DNA of 40,205 nt. It comes from Paracoccus sp. (in: a-proteobacteria). GTDB lineage: Bacteria; Pseudomonadota; Alphaproteobacteria; Rhodobacterales; Rhodobacteraceae. This document shows, piece by piece, positions 26,590 through 34,780 of this stretch. Where the stretch lies: the NCBI RefSeq assembly GCF_030538495.1, contig NZ_JAUNTW010000001.1, positions 274,746-314,950 on the forward strand. Direction: 5' to 3'. The translations under genes and the position numbers were made by a program. How positions within the stretch are numbered: position 1 is the stretch's first letter; each line of letters starts with the position of its first letter. The notes beneath the pieces were generated by a model that searched no databases, was not told the origin of the DNA, and saw nothing but the letters and a program-made list of their open reading frames with translations.

Positions 26590-27981
26590 TCAGAAATGGA
26601 TCGCGCGGCCGTAAGCGTCCAGAACCGATTCATGCATCATTTCCGACAGGGTGGGATGCGGGAACACGGTTTCCATCAGGTCTTGTTCGGTCGTTTCCAA
26701 CTGACGCCCGACAACATAGCCTTGGATCAGTTCCGTCACCTCGGCGCCGACCATATGCGCGCCCAGCAATTCGCCGGTTTTCGCGTCAAAGATGGTTTTC
26801 ACCAGACCATCGGGTTCGCCCAAGGCAATCGCCTTGCCGTTGCCGATAAAGGGGAAGCGGCCAACCTTGATGTCATAGCCCGCCTCTTTCGCCTTGGCCT
26901 CGGTCAGGCCGACGCTGGCGACCTGCGGGTGGCAATAGGTGCAGCCCGCAATCGCCGACGGCTTGACCGGATGCGGATGCTGACCGGCGATCAGTTCGGC
27001 AACCATCACGCCTTCGTGGCTGGCCTTGTGCGCCAGCCAGGGCGCGCCCGCCACGTCGCCGATGGCGTAAACACCATCCACCCCGGTGCGGCAGTATTCA
27101 TCAGTGACGATATGGCTGCGGTCCACCTTGATCCCCAAGGCCTCAAGCCCAAGGTTTTCGACATTGCCGACGATGCCGACAGCGGAAATCACCGTGTCGA
27201 AATCCTGCGTTTCGGTCTTGCCGCCGACCTCGATATGAGCGGTCACGGTGCTGCCCTTGCGGTCCAGCTTTTTGACCGTGGCCTTTTCGACGATCTTCAT
27301 GCCCTGCTTGACGAACTGCTTTTTCGCAAAGGCGCTGATTTCGGCATCCTCGACCGGCAAAACGCGGTCCATCACCTCGACCACGGTGGTATCGGCGCCA
27401 AGGGTGTTAAAGAACGACGCGAATTCGATGCCAATCGCGCCCGAACCGATGACCAGCAGCTTTTTCGGCATATGCGGCGGCTTGAGCGCGTGTTTGTAGT
27501 TCCAGACCAGCTTGCCATCGGGTTCCAGCCCCGGCAGTTCGCGCGCGCGCGCGCCGGTGGCGATGATGATCGACTTGGCGGTGATGTCTTCGCTGCCCTT
27601 GTCGGTTTTCACGCTGATCTTGCCGGGGGCGACCAGCCTGGCCTCGCCCATGATGGTGGTGACTTTGTTCTTTTTGAACAGATGGCCGATGCCGCCCGAC
27701 AGTTGCTTTGCCACCCCGCGCGAACGATCAACGACCTTGCCCAGATCAAAGCCGATCTTGTCGGCGGACAGGCCGAAATCCTTGGCGCGGTGCATCAGGT
27801 GGAACACCTCGGCCGAGCGCAGCAGCGCCTTGGTCGGGATACAGCCCCAGTTCAGGCAGATGCCGCCCAGATGTTCGCGTTCGATGCAGGCCACCTTAAG
27901 CCCCAATTGCGCCCCCCGGATCGCCGCGACATAGCCGCCCGGTCCCGCGCCAATCACCACCATATCGAAATTCTGGGCCAT
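26590..27981 (-). CDS. lpdA: Dihydrolipoyl dehydrogenase (E3)
   Basis: A 463-residue FAD flavoprotein that reoxidises the lipoyl groups of 2-oxoacid dehydrogenase complexes or the glycine cleavage system, making NADH. The FAD motif GAGPGGY (11-17), the redox pair C42-LNWG-C47, the NAD motif GSGAIGIEFASFF and the C-terminal catalytic His-Glu (FPHPTLSEMMHE) are all present. Length is standard. It is the last gene of the queA - MFS - lpdA run on this strand. No E1 or E2 gene is in the window, so the complex it serves cannot be told from context, though glyA nearby would fit one-carbon flow from glycine. Confidence 0.97.
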   Translation of the reverse strand: MAQNFDMVVIGAGPGGYVAAIRGAQLGLKVACIEREHLGGICLNWGCIPTKALLRSAEVFHLMHRAKDFGLSADKIGFDLGKVVDRSRGVAKQLSGGIGHLFKKNKVTTIMGEARLVAPGKISVKTDKGSEDITAKSIIIATGARARELPGLEPDGKLVWNYKHALKPPHMPKKLLVIGSGAIGIEFASFFNTLGADTTVVEVMDRVLPVEDAEISAFAKKQFVKQGMKIVEKATVKKLDRKGSTVTAHIEVGGKTETQDFDTVISAVGIVGNVENLGLEALGIKVDRSHIVTDEYCRTGVDGVYAIGDVAGAPWLAHKASHEGVMVAELIAGQHPHPVKPSAIAGCTYCHPQVASVGLTEAKAKEAGYDIKVGRFPFIGNGKAIALGEPDGLVKTIFDAKTGELLGAHMVGAEVTELIQGYVVGRQLETTEQDLMETVFPHPTLSEMMHESVLDAYGRAIHF

Positions 27982-28057
27982 TCCGTCCCCCGCTGACTGA
28001 AAGATAGTTCAGCGTTAAACCATTCCCCGCCATGCGGCAAGCCGTCGGGTGATGATG

Positions 28058-29311
28058 TCACGTTTCCGTCGCGGGTGGGGTATCGGTCTGGGCTTCGTCC
28101 ATGGCGGCCTCGATCGCGACGGGGGTGGCACTGGGCGCGATGATGGTAAAGCTGCCCTGTTCGTCGCTGGTCGGAGCCGCGCGCTGCGTCGTCCGCCATG
28201 CCGCATAGCCCGACAACGCCGCCAGCAGCACCGCCATATGGAACCAGAACCCGTCCGGCCCCATCACGCCCATCAGCCAGCCGGTGATCAGCGGCCCGGT
28301 CATCGACCCCAGCCCATAGATAAACAGCAACCCGGCGGATGCCGACGCCATATCCGCAGGCTCTAACCGGTCATTGGTATAGGCCAACAGCAGCGCATAA
28401 ATCGGGTTGGCGACCCCGCCCATAATCGCGCCGACCACAATCAGCCCCCATATCCCCGGCTGCATCACCATGACGGCGAACCCTGCCGCGCCGCCGAATC
28501 CCGCCAACAGCAGCACCAGTTTGCGCCGGTCCCAGCGGTCGGAAATCCAGCCGATGGGATATTGCATAGCCAGCCCGCCCGCGTAACTGGTCGCCACGAA
28601 CAGCGAAATTTCCGCAACCGACATGCCAATGCCCGTCCCCCAGACCGGCGACATCCCCGCCAGTGCCGCAAACACGCCGCCCATCAGAAACACCCCCACG
28701 CAGCCCAGCGGCGATGCGCGGTAAAGGTCGCGAAACGACATCCGCTTGATCGTTTCAAACTGCGGCGCAGGGTTGGCCGACAGCAAAATCGGCGTAAAGG
28801 CCAGCGACACCAGCACCGACGGGATCACGAACAGCATGAACCCCGCCGGGTCCGCGACGTTCAGCAACGCCTGCGCCAGCACGATGCCGCCCATCTGCAC
28901 GATCATATAGGCCGACAGCGCCTGTCCCCGGTTTTCATTCGTGGATGCCGCGTTCAGCCAGCTTTCGGCGGTGACATACACGCCGCAGAAACAGAACCCG
29001 ATCATCACCCGCAGCAGAGTCCACGCGATCCAGTTCGGTTCGACCGGAAACAGAATCAGCACGGCGGAAATCATCGACCCAAGCGCCGCGAACACCCGCA
29101 CATGGCCGACATTCTGAATCAGCCCCGGCACCAGCAGGCTGCCCAGCAGAAAGCCACCGAAATAGCCTGACATGACAATGGACATTTCAAAGGTCGGGAT
29201 CGATTCAATATCGCCGCGGATCCCCAGCAGAGTCCCCTGCATCCCGTTGCCGACCATCAGCAGCAAGATACCCAACAGCAATGGCCAAGTGGTTCGCAAA
29301 ACAGACAGCAT
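28058..29311 (-). CDS. MFS transporter, YcaD-like
   Basis: A 417-residue MFS protein with twelve membrane segments and a polar C-terminal tail of about 35 residues. Features include GNGMQGTLLGIRGDIE near the N-terminus, the loop GWISDRWDRRKLVLLLAG between segments, and YVTAESWLNAASTNENRGQA, a pattern seen in YcaD-type transporters. Substrate unknown. Its ribosome site (GAGG) overlaps the end of queA, which stops 6 bases upstream, so translation is likely coupled; lpdA follows after 76 bases. Confidence 0.85.
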   Translation of the reverse strand: MLSVLRTTWPLLLGILLLMVGNGMQGTLLGIRGDIESIPTFEMSIVMSGYFGGFLLGSLLVPGLIQNVGHVRVFAALGSMISAVLILFPVEPNWIAWTLLRVMIGFCFCGVYVTAESWLNAASTNENRGQALSAYMIVQMGGIVLAQALLNVADPAGFMLFVIPSVLVSLAFTPILLSANPAPQFETIKRMSFRDLYRASPLGCVGVFLMGGVFAALAGMSPVWGTGIGMSVAEISLFVATSYAGGLAMQYPIGWISDRWDRRKLVLLLAGFGGAAGFAVMVMQPGIWGLIVVGAIMGGVANPIYALLLAYTNDRLEPADMASASAGLLFIYGLGSMTGPLITGWLMGVMGPDGFWFHMAVLLAALSGYAAWRTTQRAAPTSDEQGSFTIIAPSATPVAIEAAMDEAQTDTPPATET

Positions 29312-29317
29312 CGGACC

Positions 29318-30364
29318 TCAGGGAATGAACAGGGACGCATCCCCATAGCTGAAAAAGCGATAGCCGTCATCAACCGCGTGCCGATAAATGTCGCGGATAC
29401 GGTCCGCGCCCATCAGCGCCGAAACCAGCATCAGCAGCGTGGATTTCGGCAGGTGGAAATTGGTCATCAGCCCATCCGTGACGCGAAATTGATAGCCGGG
29501 ATAAATAAAAATCTGCGTCGTATCGCGGAACGGCTGCACCTGCCCGCTGGCATCCGCCGCCGATTCGATCAGGCGCAGCGCCGTGGTGCCGACCGGGATC
29601 ACGCGCCGCCCACTGGCCCGCGCGCGATTGATGGCTGTGGCGGCGGCGGGCGTCACCTCGCCCCATTCGGCATGCATTTTGTGGGTGGTCACGTCATCGA
29701 CCTTGACCGGCAAAAAGGTGCCGGCGCCGACATGCAGCGTCACATGCACAAATTCGACGCCCCGCGCGCGCAGGGCGTCCAGCAGGGGCGTGTCGAAATG
29801 CAGGCTGGCCGTGGGGGCGGCAACCGCGCCCTGATGCGCGGCCCAGACGGTTTGATAATCGTCGCGGTCCTGCGCATCGGGCGCGCGCAGCGCCGCGATA
29901 TAGGGGGGCAGCGGCATCGCCCCCACCTGCGACAGCGCCGCGTCAAAGGCATCGCCCTGCGCGTCAAACCGCAGGATCAGCCCGCCATCCGCGATCTGCG
30001 TCACCGTGGCCGACAGATCGTCGCTGAACCGGATCACCTCACCGACCTGCACTTTGCGCAGGGGTTTGGCCAAGGCGCGCCAGCCATCCGCCACGGGTTC
30101 CAACAGCGTGATTTCCACCCGCGCCGTGGCTTCACCCTGCGGGGTGTGGCGCGTGCGGGTGCCGGTCAGGCGCGCAGGTATGACCTTGGTATCGTTCAGC
30201 ACCAGCACATCGCCGGGGCGCAGAATATCCGGCAGATCACTGACGCGCCGATCCGACATCGCGCCGCCTTCGGCCAGCAGCAGCCGCGCCGCGCTGCGCG
30301 GGCGGGCGGGGCGTGTGGCGATCAGCCCTTCGGGCAGGTGAAAATCGAAATCAGACAGCTTCAT
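29318..30364 (-). CDS. queA: S-adenosylmethionine:tRNA ribosyltransferase-isomerase
   Basis: A 348-residue enzyme that moves the ribosyl group of S-adenosylmethionine onto preQ1 in tRNA, giving epoxyqueuosine in the anticodons of tRNA-Tyr, His, Asn and Asp. Family motifs are intact: [35 protein letters not shown] with [16 protein letters not shown], and the C-terminal [16 protein letters not shown] with FFSYGDASL. The start at 30364 ([11 protein letters not shown]) is preferred over an in-frame ATG 12 codons upstream because it gives the family N-terminus. It heads a run with an MFS gene and lpdA and is divergent from bfd. Confidence 0.96.
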   Translation of the reverse strand: MKLSDFDFHLPEGLIATRPARPRSAARLLLAEGGAMSDRRVSDLPDILRPGDVLVLNDTKVIPARLTGTRTRHTPQGEATARVEITLLEPVADGWRALAKPLRKVQVGEVIRFSDDLSATVTQIADGGLILRFDAQGDAFDAALSQVGAMPLPPYIAALRAPDAQDRDDYQTVWAAHQGAVAAPTASLHFDTPLLDALRARGVEFVHVTLHVGAGTFLPVKVDDVTTHKMHAEWGEVTPAAATAINRARASGRRVIPVGTTALRLIESAADASGQVQPFRDTTQIFIYPGYQFRVTDGLMTNFHLPKSTLLMLVSALMGADRIRDIYRHAVDDGYRFFSYGDASLFIP

Positions 30365-30478
30365 AACCGCGGTTCTGCGACGGGTTCCCCACGCCGTCAA
30401 GCGCGCAATACCCGACTTTAAAACTAAGCCTTTACAAAGCCGATGATTTCAGTCAGTTATCGCCGCAAGGAGCGCGCC

Positions 30479-30772
30479 ATGATCATCTGCCACTGCACCC
30501 AAATTTCGGACCACGATATCCGCGCCGCCATCGACTGGATGCGCGCCGCCGATCCCGACACCATCATCACACCCGGAAAGATCTATCACGCATTGGGCAA
30601 ACGCGCCGATTGCGGCGGATGTATGCCGCTGTTTTTGCAGACCATGCGCGGATGCGATAATGTCGGTGTCGCGCCGCCGGTCTTGCGGACCACATCCACC
30701 ACCAAGGAAAGGAAACGCCATGAAGGGCGACACCAAGGTCATCGACTATCTGAACGCCGCGCTGCGGTCTGA
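30479..30772 (+). CDS. bfd: Bacterioferritin-associated ferredoxin
   Basis: A 97-residue [2Fe-2S] protein that donates electrons to bacterioferritin for iron release. The BFD-type cluster ligands are Cys4 and Cys6 (MIICHC) and Cys45 and Cys48 (DCGGC). AAGGAG (30467-30472) precedes the ATG at 30479; an in-frame ATG 12 codons upstream is rejected. The frame runs 53 bases into the bfr gene, adding a basic tail ([15 protein letters not shown]) beyond the usual BFD length of about 65-80. The tail is either real or a by-product of the bfr start. Bfd and bfr are made from one message. Confidence 0.9.
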   Translation: MIICHCTQISDHDIRAAIDWMRAADPDTIITPGKIYHALGKRADCGGCMPLFLQTMRGCDNVGVAPPVLRTTSTTKERKRHEGRHQGHRLSERRAAV

Positions 30773-31205
30773 ATTAACGGCGGTCAGCCAGTATTGGCTG
30801 CATTACCGCCTGCAAGAGGATTGGGGCTATGGCCGCATCGCCGACAAATCGCGCGCCGAATCCATCGAGGAAATGAACCACGCCGACCGCCTGATTCAGC
30901 GCATTCTGTTTCTGGAAGGCCACCCCAACCTGCAAAAGCTGGACCCTCTGCGCATCGGCCAGAATCTGAAAGAAACGCTTGAGGCCGATCTGGCCGGCGA
31001 ACATGATGCCCGCAAACTGTATATCGAGGCGCGCGAGCATTGCGAAAAGGTTGGCGATTACGTCAGCAAAACCCTGTTCGAGGAACTGATCGCGGACGAA
31101 GAAGGCCACATTGATTTTCTGGAAACGCAGATCGCGCTGCATGACGAAATCGGTGCCAAGAATTATGGCCATCTGAACGCCAAACCTGCGAACGAGGCGG
31201 AATAA
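30720..31205 (+). CDS. bfr: Bacterioferritin
   Basis: A 161-residue subunit of a 24-mer haem-containing iron-storage shell. All ferroxidase ligands are present with E. coli numbering: Glu18, Glu51, His54, Glu94, Glu127, His130. Met52, the haem ligand shared by two subunits, is also there (EEMNHADR). AAGGAAA precedes the ATG at 30720, inside the bfd frame, so both genes are read from overlapping frames on one message. It oxidises ferrous iron and stores it as a ferric core; bfd assists release. Confidence 0.97.
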   Translation: MKGDTKVIDYLNAALRSELTAVSQYWLHYRLQEDWGYGRIADKSRAESIEEMNHADRLIQRILFLEGHPNLQKLDPLRIGQNLKETLEADLAGEHDARKLYIEAREHCEKVGDYVSKTLFEELIADEEGHIDFLETQIALHDEIGAKNYGHLNAKPANEAE

Positions 31206-31210
31206 TTTCA

Positions 31211-31330
31211 AGGTCCGGAGGCCAGCCCCCCAGCCCGCCCCCGTGGGGCGGGCGTTCGCCGGGGAAAAGGTCCACTGGACCTTTTCCTTGACCCGTCTCA
31301 CCCCGGGATATTTGGGCCAAGATGAAAGGG
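31211..31330 (+). repeat. Intergenic palindromic element, copy C
   Basis: A 120-base stretch with two hairpins and a tail. GCCCGCCCC (31233-31241) pairs with GGGGCGGGC (31245-31253). AAAAGGTCCA (31265-31274) pairs with TGGACCTTTT (31276-31285). The tail CCCCGGGATATTTGGGCC and then AAGATGAAAGGG lie near 31302-31330. It shares the CCCGG-TATTT core with copy A, and its 14-base piece GGGCCAAGATGAAA also occurs at 39852-39865. Confidence 0.5.
31265..31285. terminator. Symmetrical terminator between bfr and the small membrane gene
   Basis: A perfect 10-base-pair stem AAAAGGTCCA / TGGACCTTTT around a single base, with A-run and T-run on opposite sides, lies between the two convergent genes and could stop transcription from both. 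Confidence 0.65.
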
Positions 31331-31338
31331 TGAGCGCC

Positions 31339-31647
31339 TTAATCCACCTGCATCTGACCGGCCAGCCGTCCGGCGCGGTCGTAAACCAACACCGCGCCCG
31401 AATCGGTCACAACCACGATCCAGTCGCGGGCGAAGGTCACGGCGTCCGCCTGCGCGCCATCGGGCAGCGTGATCTGCGCGGGCAGTTCGGGCAAAACCGG
31501 CTGGTTCAGCCGCAGCCACAGCAGCGCCACGACCGCGACCATGCCCAGCCCCATCACCACCGTCAGCCCCGTGACCAGCATTTTCAGGAACCGCAGTTCA
31601 GGAACCGCTTTCGCAGCCGATTTCCAGTCGCTATGATCTTCGGTCAT
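31339..31647 (-). CDS. Small membrane protein, DUF6476-like
   Basis: A 102-residue protein with one membrane segment (about 24-44, LVTGLTVVMGLGMVAVVALLW) and a C-terminal domain of beta-strands (FARDWIVVVTDSGAVLVYDRAGR), probably in the periplasm. It resembles the Rhodobacteraceae family I know as DUF6476; function unknown. The ATG at 31647 shares its CATG with the opposite-strand start of the pseudouridine synthase gene. AAGG lies upstream of the minus-strand start, within the first codons of the neighbour. It converges on bfr across a symmetrical terminator. Confidence 0.65.
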   Translation of the reverse strand: MTEDHSDWKSAAKAVPELRFLKMLVTGLTVVMGLGMVAVVALLWLRLNQPVLPELPAQITLPDGAQADAVTFARDWIVVVTDSGAVLVYDRAGRLAGQMQVD

Positions 31648-32671
31648 GTCGAACCTTATTGTTACCATTGCGGCCAACCCGCCCGAGCGGCTTGATAAGG
31701 CGCTTGCCCTGTCTGTGCCAGAGGATGCGGCGCTGTCGCGGTCGCGTCTGGCGCGTTTGATTGCCGATGGCGCGGTCAGCGGCCCGGATGGCGTGGTCCG
31801 CGACCAAAAGGCCCGCGTGGCCGAGGGGCAGGACTACACCATCACCCTGCCCGCGCCGGAATCGGTGGAAACGCTGCCTCAGGCGATTCCTCTGGTCATC
31901 GCTTACGAAGATGACGACCTGATCGTTATTGATAAACCCGCCGGAATGGTCGTTCACCCCGCCCCCGGATCGCCCGACGGCACGCTGGTCAACGCGCTGT
32001 TGGCGCATTGCGGGGACACGCTTTCGGGGATTGGCGGCGAACGTCGCCCCGGCATTGTGCATCGCATTGATAAGGACACGTCCGGCCTGTTGGTTGTTGC
32101 CAAATCCGACCGCGCCCATCATGGCCTTGCCGCGCAGTTCGAGGCCCACACCGCCCAGCGGCGTTATCTGGCCCTGGCGCATGGGGTGATTGACGGCGCC
32201 GATCCGCGCCTGCGCGGCGTTCCCGGTGTCAGTTTCGAAGACGGCGCGGTGCTGAAAATCGCCACCAAATTGACGCGCCACGCCACCGACCGCCAGAAAC
32301 AGGCGGTGTATTTCGACAAAGGCCGCCATGCCGTCACCCGCGCGCGGATGTTGGAACGGTTCGGCGCTCCGCCCGCCGCGATGCTGGTGGAATGTCGGCT
32401 GGAAACCGGGCGCACGCATCAGATCCGGGTGCATATGGCGCATTGCGGGCTGGGGCTGATTGGCGATCCGGTCTATGGCGGGTCGCGGCGGACTTTGGGG
32501 CGGGCTTTGGGTCCGGCGGCGCAGATGGCGGCGGATTTCCCGCGTCAGGCGCTGCACGCGGCGCAACTGGGATTTACCCATCCGGTCAGCGGCGATGCGC
32601 TGTCATTCGACAGCCCCCTGCCCGAGGATATGGCCGCGCTGCTGGCCGCGCTGCGCCTGACGCAAAGTTGA
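31646..32671 (+). CDS. rluD: RluD-type 23S rRNA pseudouridine synthase
   Basis: A 341-residue RluA/RluD-family enzyme that turns uridines of 23S rRNA into pseudouridine. An N-terminal S4-like RNA-binding domain (about 14-70) precedes the catalytic domain. The signature HRIDKDTSGLL holds the catalytic Asp142, and further motifs are VIDKPAGMVVHPAPG and TGRTHQIRVHMAHCG. The length and S4 domain fit RluD or RluC more than RluA; the exact sites modified are inference. The ATG at 31646 is the family N-terminus, but no ribosome site precedes it and the start shares CATG with the divergent gene. Confidence 0.9.
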   Translation: MSNLIVTIAANPPERLDKALALSVPEDAALSRSRLARLIADGAVSGPDGVVRDQKARVAEGQDYTITLPAPESVETLPQAIPLVIAYEDDDLIVIDKPAGMVVHPAPGSPDGTLVNALLAHCGDTLSGIGGERRPGIVHRIDKDTSGLLVVAKSDRAHHGLAAQFEAHTAQRRYLALAHGVIDGADPRLRGVPGVSFEDGAVLKIATKLTRHATDRQKQAVYFDKGRHAVTRARMLERFGAPPAAMLVECRLETGRTHQIRVHMAHCGLGLIGDPVYGGSRRTLGRALGPAAQMAADFPRQALHAAQLGFTHPVSGDALSFDSPLPEDMAALLAALRLTQS

Positions 32672-32785
32672 CTGTTTCACCCTGTTAATCGCCCGCGCGT
32701 TAACGCATAGTTCACACAAACCTGTTAAGCGGACGGAACCGGGGCCAATGGGTCGCGTTTCATCCCCTGACGAAAGGCTGCCCCG

Positions 32786-33688
32786 ATGGCGAATTACACA
32801 TCATTGCCCGCCCCCAGCCCTGAACAGGGCCTGAACCGTTATCTGCAAGAGATTCGGAAATTCCCGCTGCTGGAACCCGAACAGGAATATATGCTGGCCA
32901 AGGCATGGGCCGATCACGAAGACAGCGACGCCGCGCATCAATTGGTCACGTCGCATCTGCGGCTGGCGGCGAAAATCGCCATGGGTTATCGCGGTTACGG
33001 CCTGCCCCAGGCCGAAGTGATCTCTGAGGCGAATGTCGGTCTGATGCAGGCGGTCAAACGGTTTGACCCGGAAAAGGGGTTCCGGCTGGCGACCTATGCA
33101 ATGTGGTGGATCCGGGCCAGTATTCAGGAATACATCCTGCGGTCATGGTCGCTGGTCAAAATGGGAACGACCAGTGCGCAGAAAAAGCTGTTCTTCAATC
33201 TGCGCAAGGCGAAATCGAAAATCGGCGCGCTTGAAGATGGCGATCTGCGCCCGGAAAACGTGGCCCAAATCGCCAATGACCTGAACGTCACCGAACAAGA
33301 GGTGATCGACATGAACCGCCGCCTGTCGGGGGGCGATGCGTCGCTGAACGCGCAGGTTGGCGCGGGCGACGGCGATTCGGTCGCGCAGTGGCAGGACTGG
33401 CTCGAGGATGAGGACGCGAATCAGGCCGAAGCCTATGCCGAATCCGAAGAACTGGACACCCGCCGCCAGATGCTGTTGTCGGCCATGGATGTTCTGAACG
33501 ACCGGGAAAAGGACGTTCTGATCGAACGCCGCCTGCGCGACGACCCCATGACGCTGGAAGATTTGTCGGTCCGTTACAGCGTGTCCCGCGAACGCATCCG
33601 CCAGATCGAGGTGCGGGCCTTTGAAAAATTGCAGGATCGGATGCGCGTTCTGGCCGGGGAAAAGGGCATGCTGATCGCCGCCAGCTAA
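32786..33688 (+). CDS. rpoH: RNA polymerase sigma-32 factor
   Basis: A 300-residue heat-shock sigma factor. Region 2 (SHLRLAAKIAMGYRGYGLPQ then LATYAMWWIRASIQEYIL) contacts the -10 element and core enzyme. The RpoH box Q132-KKLFFNLR-140, needed for FtsH/chaperone control, is intact. Region 4 ends in SVRYSVSRERIRQIEVRAF, a helix-turn-helix for the -35. Rhodobacteraceae often have two RpoH proteins; I cannot tell which one this is. GAAAGG precedes the ATG. The 114-base gap before it contains a TTAA-N7-TTCA motif near 32700. Confidence 0.95.
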   Translation: MANYTSLPAPSPEQGLNRYLQEIRKFPLLEPEQEYMLAKAWADHEDSDAAHQLVTSHLRLAAKIAMGYRGYGLPQAEVISEANVGLMQAVKRFDPEKGFRLATYAMWWIRASIQEYILRSWSLVKMGTTSAQKKLFFNLRKAKSKIGALEDGDLRPENVAQIANDLNVTEQEVIDMNRRLSGGDASLNAQVGAGDGDSVAQWQDWLEDEDANQAEAYAESEELDTRRQMLLSAMDVLNDREKDVLIERRLRDDPMTLEDLSVRYSVSRERIRQIEVRAFEKLQDRMRVLAGEKGMLIAAS

Positions 33689-33757
33689 TTGACGCCATCT
33701 GATTGACTGGGGCGGCGTTCGGGCTATGGTCAGGGGAACAACAGGACATCCCGGATC

Positions 33758-34780
33758 ATGACGGCGCTGACGGAATTTCAACGACTTGAGGCGCAAGGCG
33801 CGTGGCGTGAAACCCCCGACGCCCAACTGCGCGAGGTGGTCGTGTCCGTCGGTGACGCCACGCTGATGCTGCTGGATCCGAAATCCGAACGCCCGCTGAC
33901 GCATTGGTCGCTGCCCGCCGTGGCGCGGCTGAACCCCGGCAAGACGCCCGCGATTTATTCGCCCAGCCCGGACGCCGCCGATGAAACGGTGGAAATCGAC
34001 GACGCGCTGATGATTCAGGCCATCGAACGGGTGCATCGCGCGATCGAGGCCAGCCGCGCGCATCCCGGACGCCTGCGCGGCGGGCTGACCGCCGTGGCGA
34101 TTGTCGCGATGCTGATTGCCGGGGTGCTGTGGCTGCCCGACGCGCTGATCCGCCACGCCGCCAATATCGCGCCGCCCGCACAGGCGCGCATGGTCGGTCA
34201 GGCGGTTCTGGCCGATATTGAACGCAGCACCGGCGCGGTCTGCCGCCGCACGTCTGGTCAGGCGGTGCTGAACTATATGACGCCGGGGCTGGTCGGAGAC
34301 GGCGCGGCGGTCGTTGTGGTGCCGGGGCCTCTGAACGGCGCGCTGCGTCTGCCGGGAAACCTGTATGTCGCGGGCAGTCACATCCTGACCGGAGCCGCCG
34401 GACCCGAGGTGCTGGCGGGCCATCTGCTGTCGACCGAACTGGCGCAGACCGACCGCGCGGTGACGCGCGCGGCCCTGCGTCATGCGGGGTTTCGCGCGGC
34501 GCTGCGCCTGATGACGCTGGGCAGTCTGCCCAGCAACGCCATGGCCGGTTACGGGGAAATCCTGCTGACCGACGCGCCGCCCCGCCCCGATGACACGGCG
34601 CTGCTGGACGCGATGCGGGCGCGGAATTTGACCAGCGAACCCTATGCCCTCAGTCTGGACCCGACGGGGGCTGGCGTGGTGGCGCTGATCGACGGTGACC
34701 CGGTGCGCCACGGCGTCACCCCCGCCGATCTGCTGACCGACCCGCAATGGCTGGCGCTGCAACAGATTTGCGCGGGTTAA
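33758..34780 (+). CDS. Membrane protein, unrecognised, peptidase-like pattern
   Basis: A 340-residue protein I do not recognise. The first ~105 residues are cytoplasmic, one membrane segment lies at about 108-126, and the remaining ~210 residues face the periplasm. A stretch around LPGNLYVAGSHILTGAAGPE and VLAGHLLSTELA has the order seen in M48-type metallopeptidases, but the zinc motif HExxH is absent (AGHLL), so a degenerate or unrelated fold is more likely. There is no ribosome site beyond a weak CCCGG region. It is 69 bases after rpoH and converges on nadK with a four-base stop overlap. Confidence 0.7.
   Translation: MTALTEFQRLEAQGAWRETPDAQLREVVVSVGDATLMLLDPKSERPLTHWSLPAVARLNPGKTPAIYSPSPDAADETVEIDDALMIQAIERVHRAIEASRAHPGRLRGGLTAVAIVAMLIAGVLWLPDALIRHAANIAPPAQARMVGQAVLADIERSTGAVCRRTSGQAVLNYMTPGLVGDGAAVVVVPGPLNGALRLPGNLYVAGSHILTGAAGPEVLAGHLLSTELAQTDRAVTRAALRHAGFRAALRLMTLGSLPSNAMAGYGEILLTDAPPRPDDTALLDAMRARNLTSEPYALSLDPTGAGVVALIDGDPVRHGVTPADLLTDPQWLALQQICAG

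Noticed and set aside
31206..31338. tRNA or small RNA gene in the bfr 3' gap
   Set aside because: The pairings are simple terminator-type hairpins; no cloverleaf or CCA-type end can be drawn.
33143..34762. Minus-strand open frame of 539 codons across rpoH and the following gene
   Set aside because: It spans two real plus-strand genes and the gap between them, and reads as low-information Arg/Gln/His-rich sequence.
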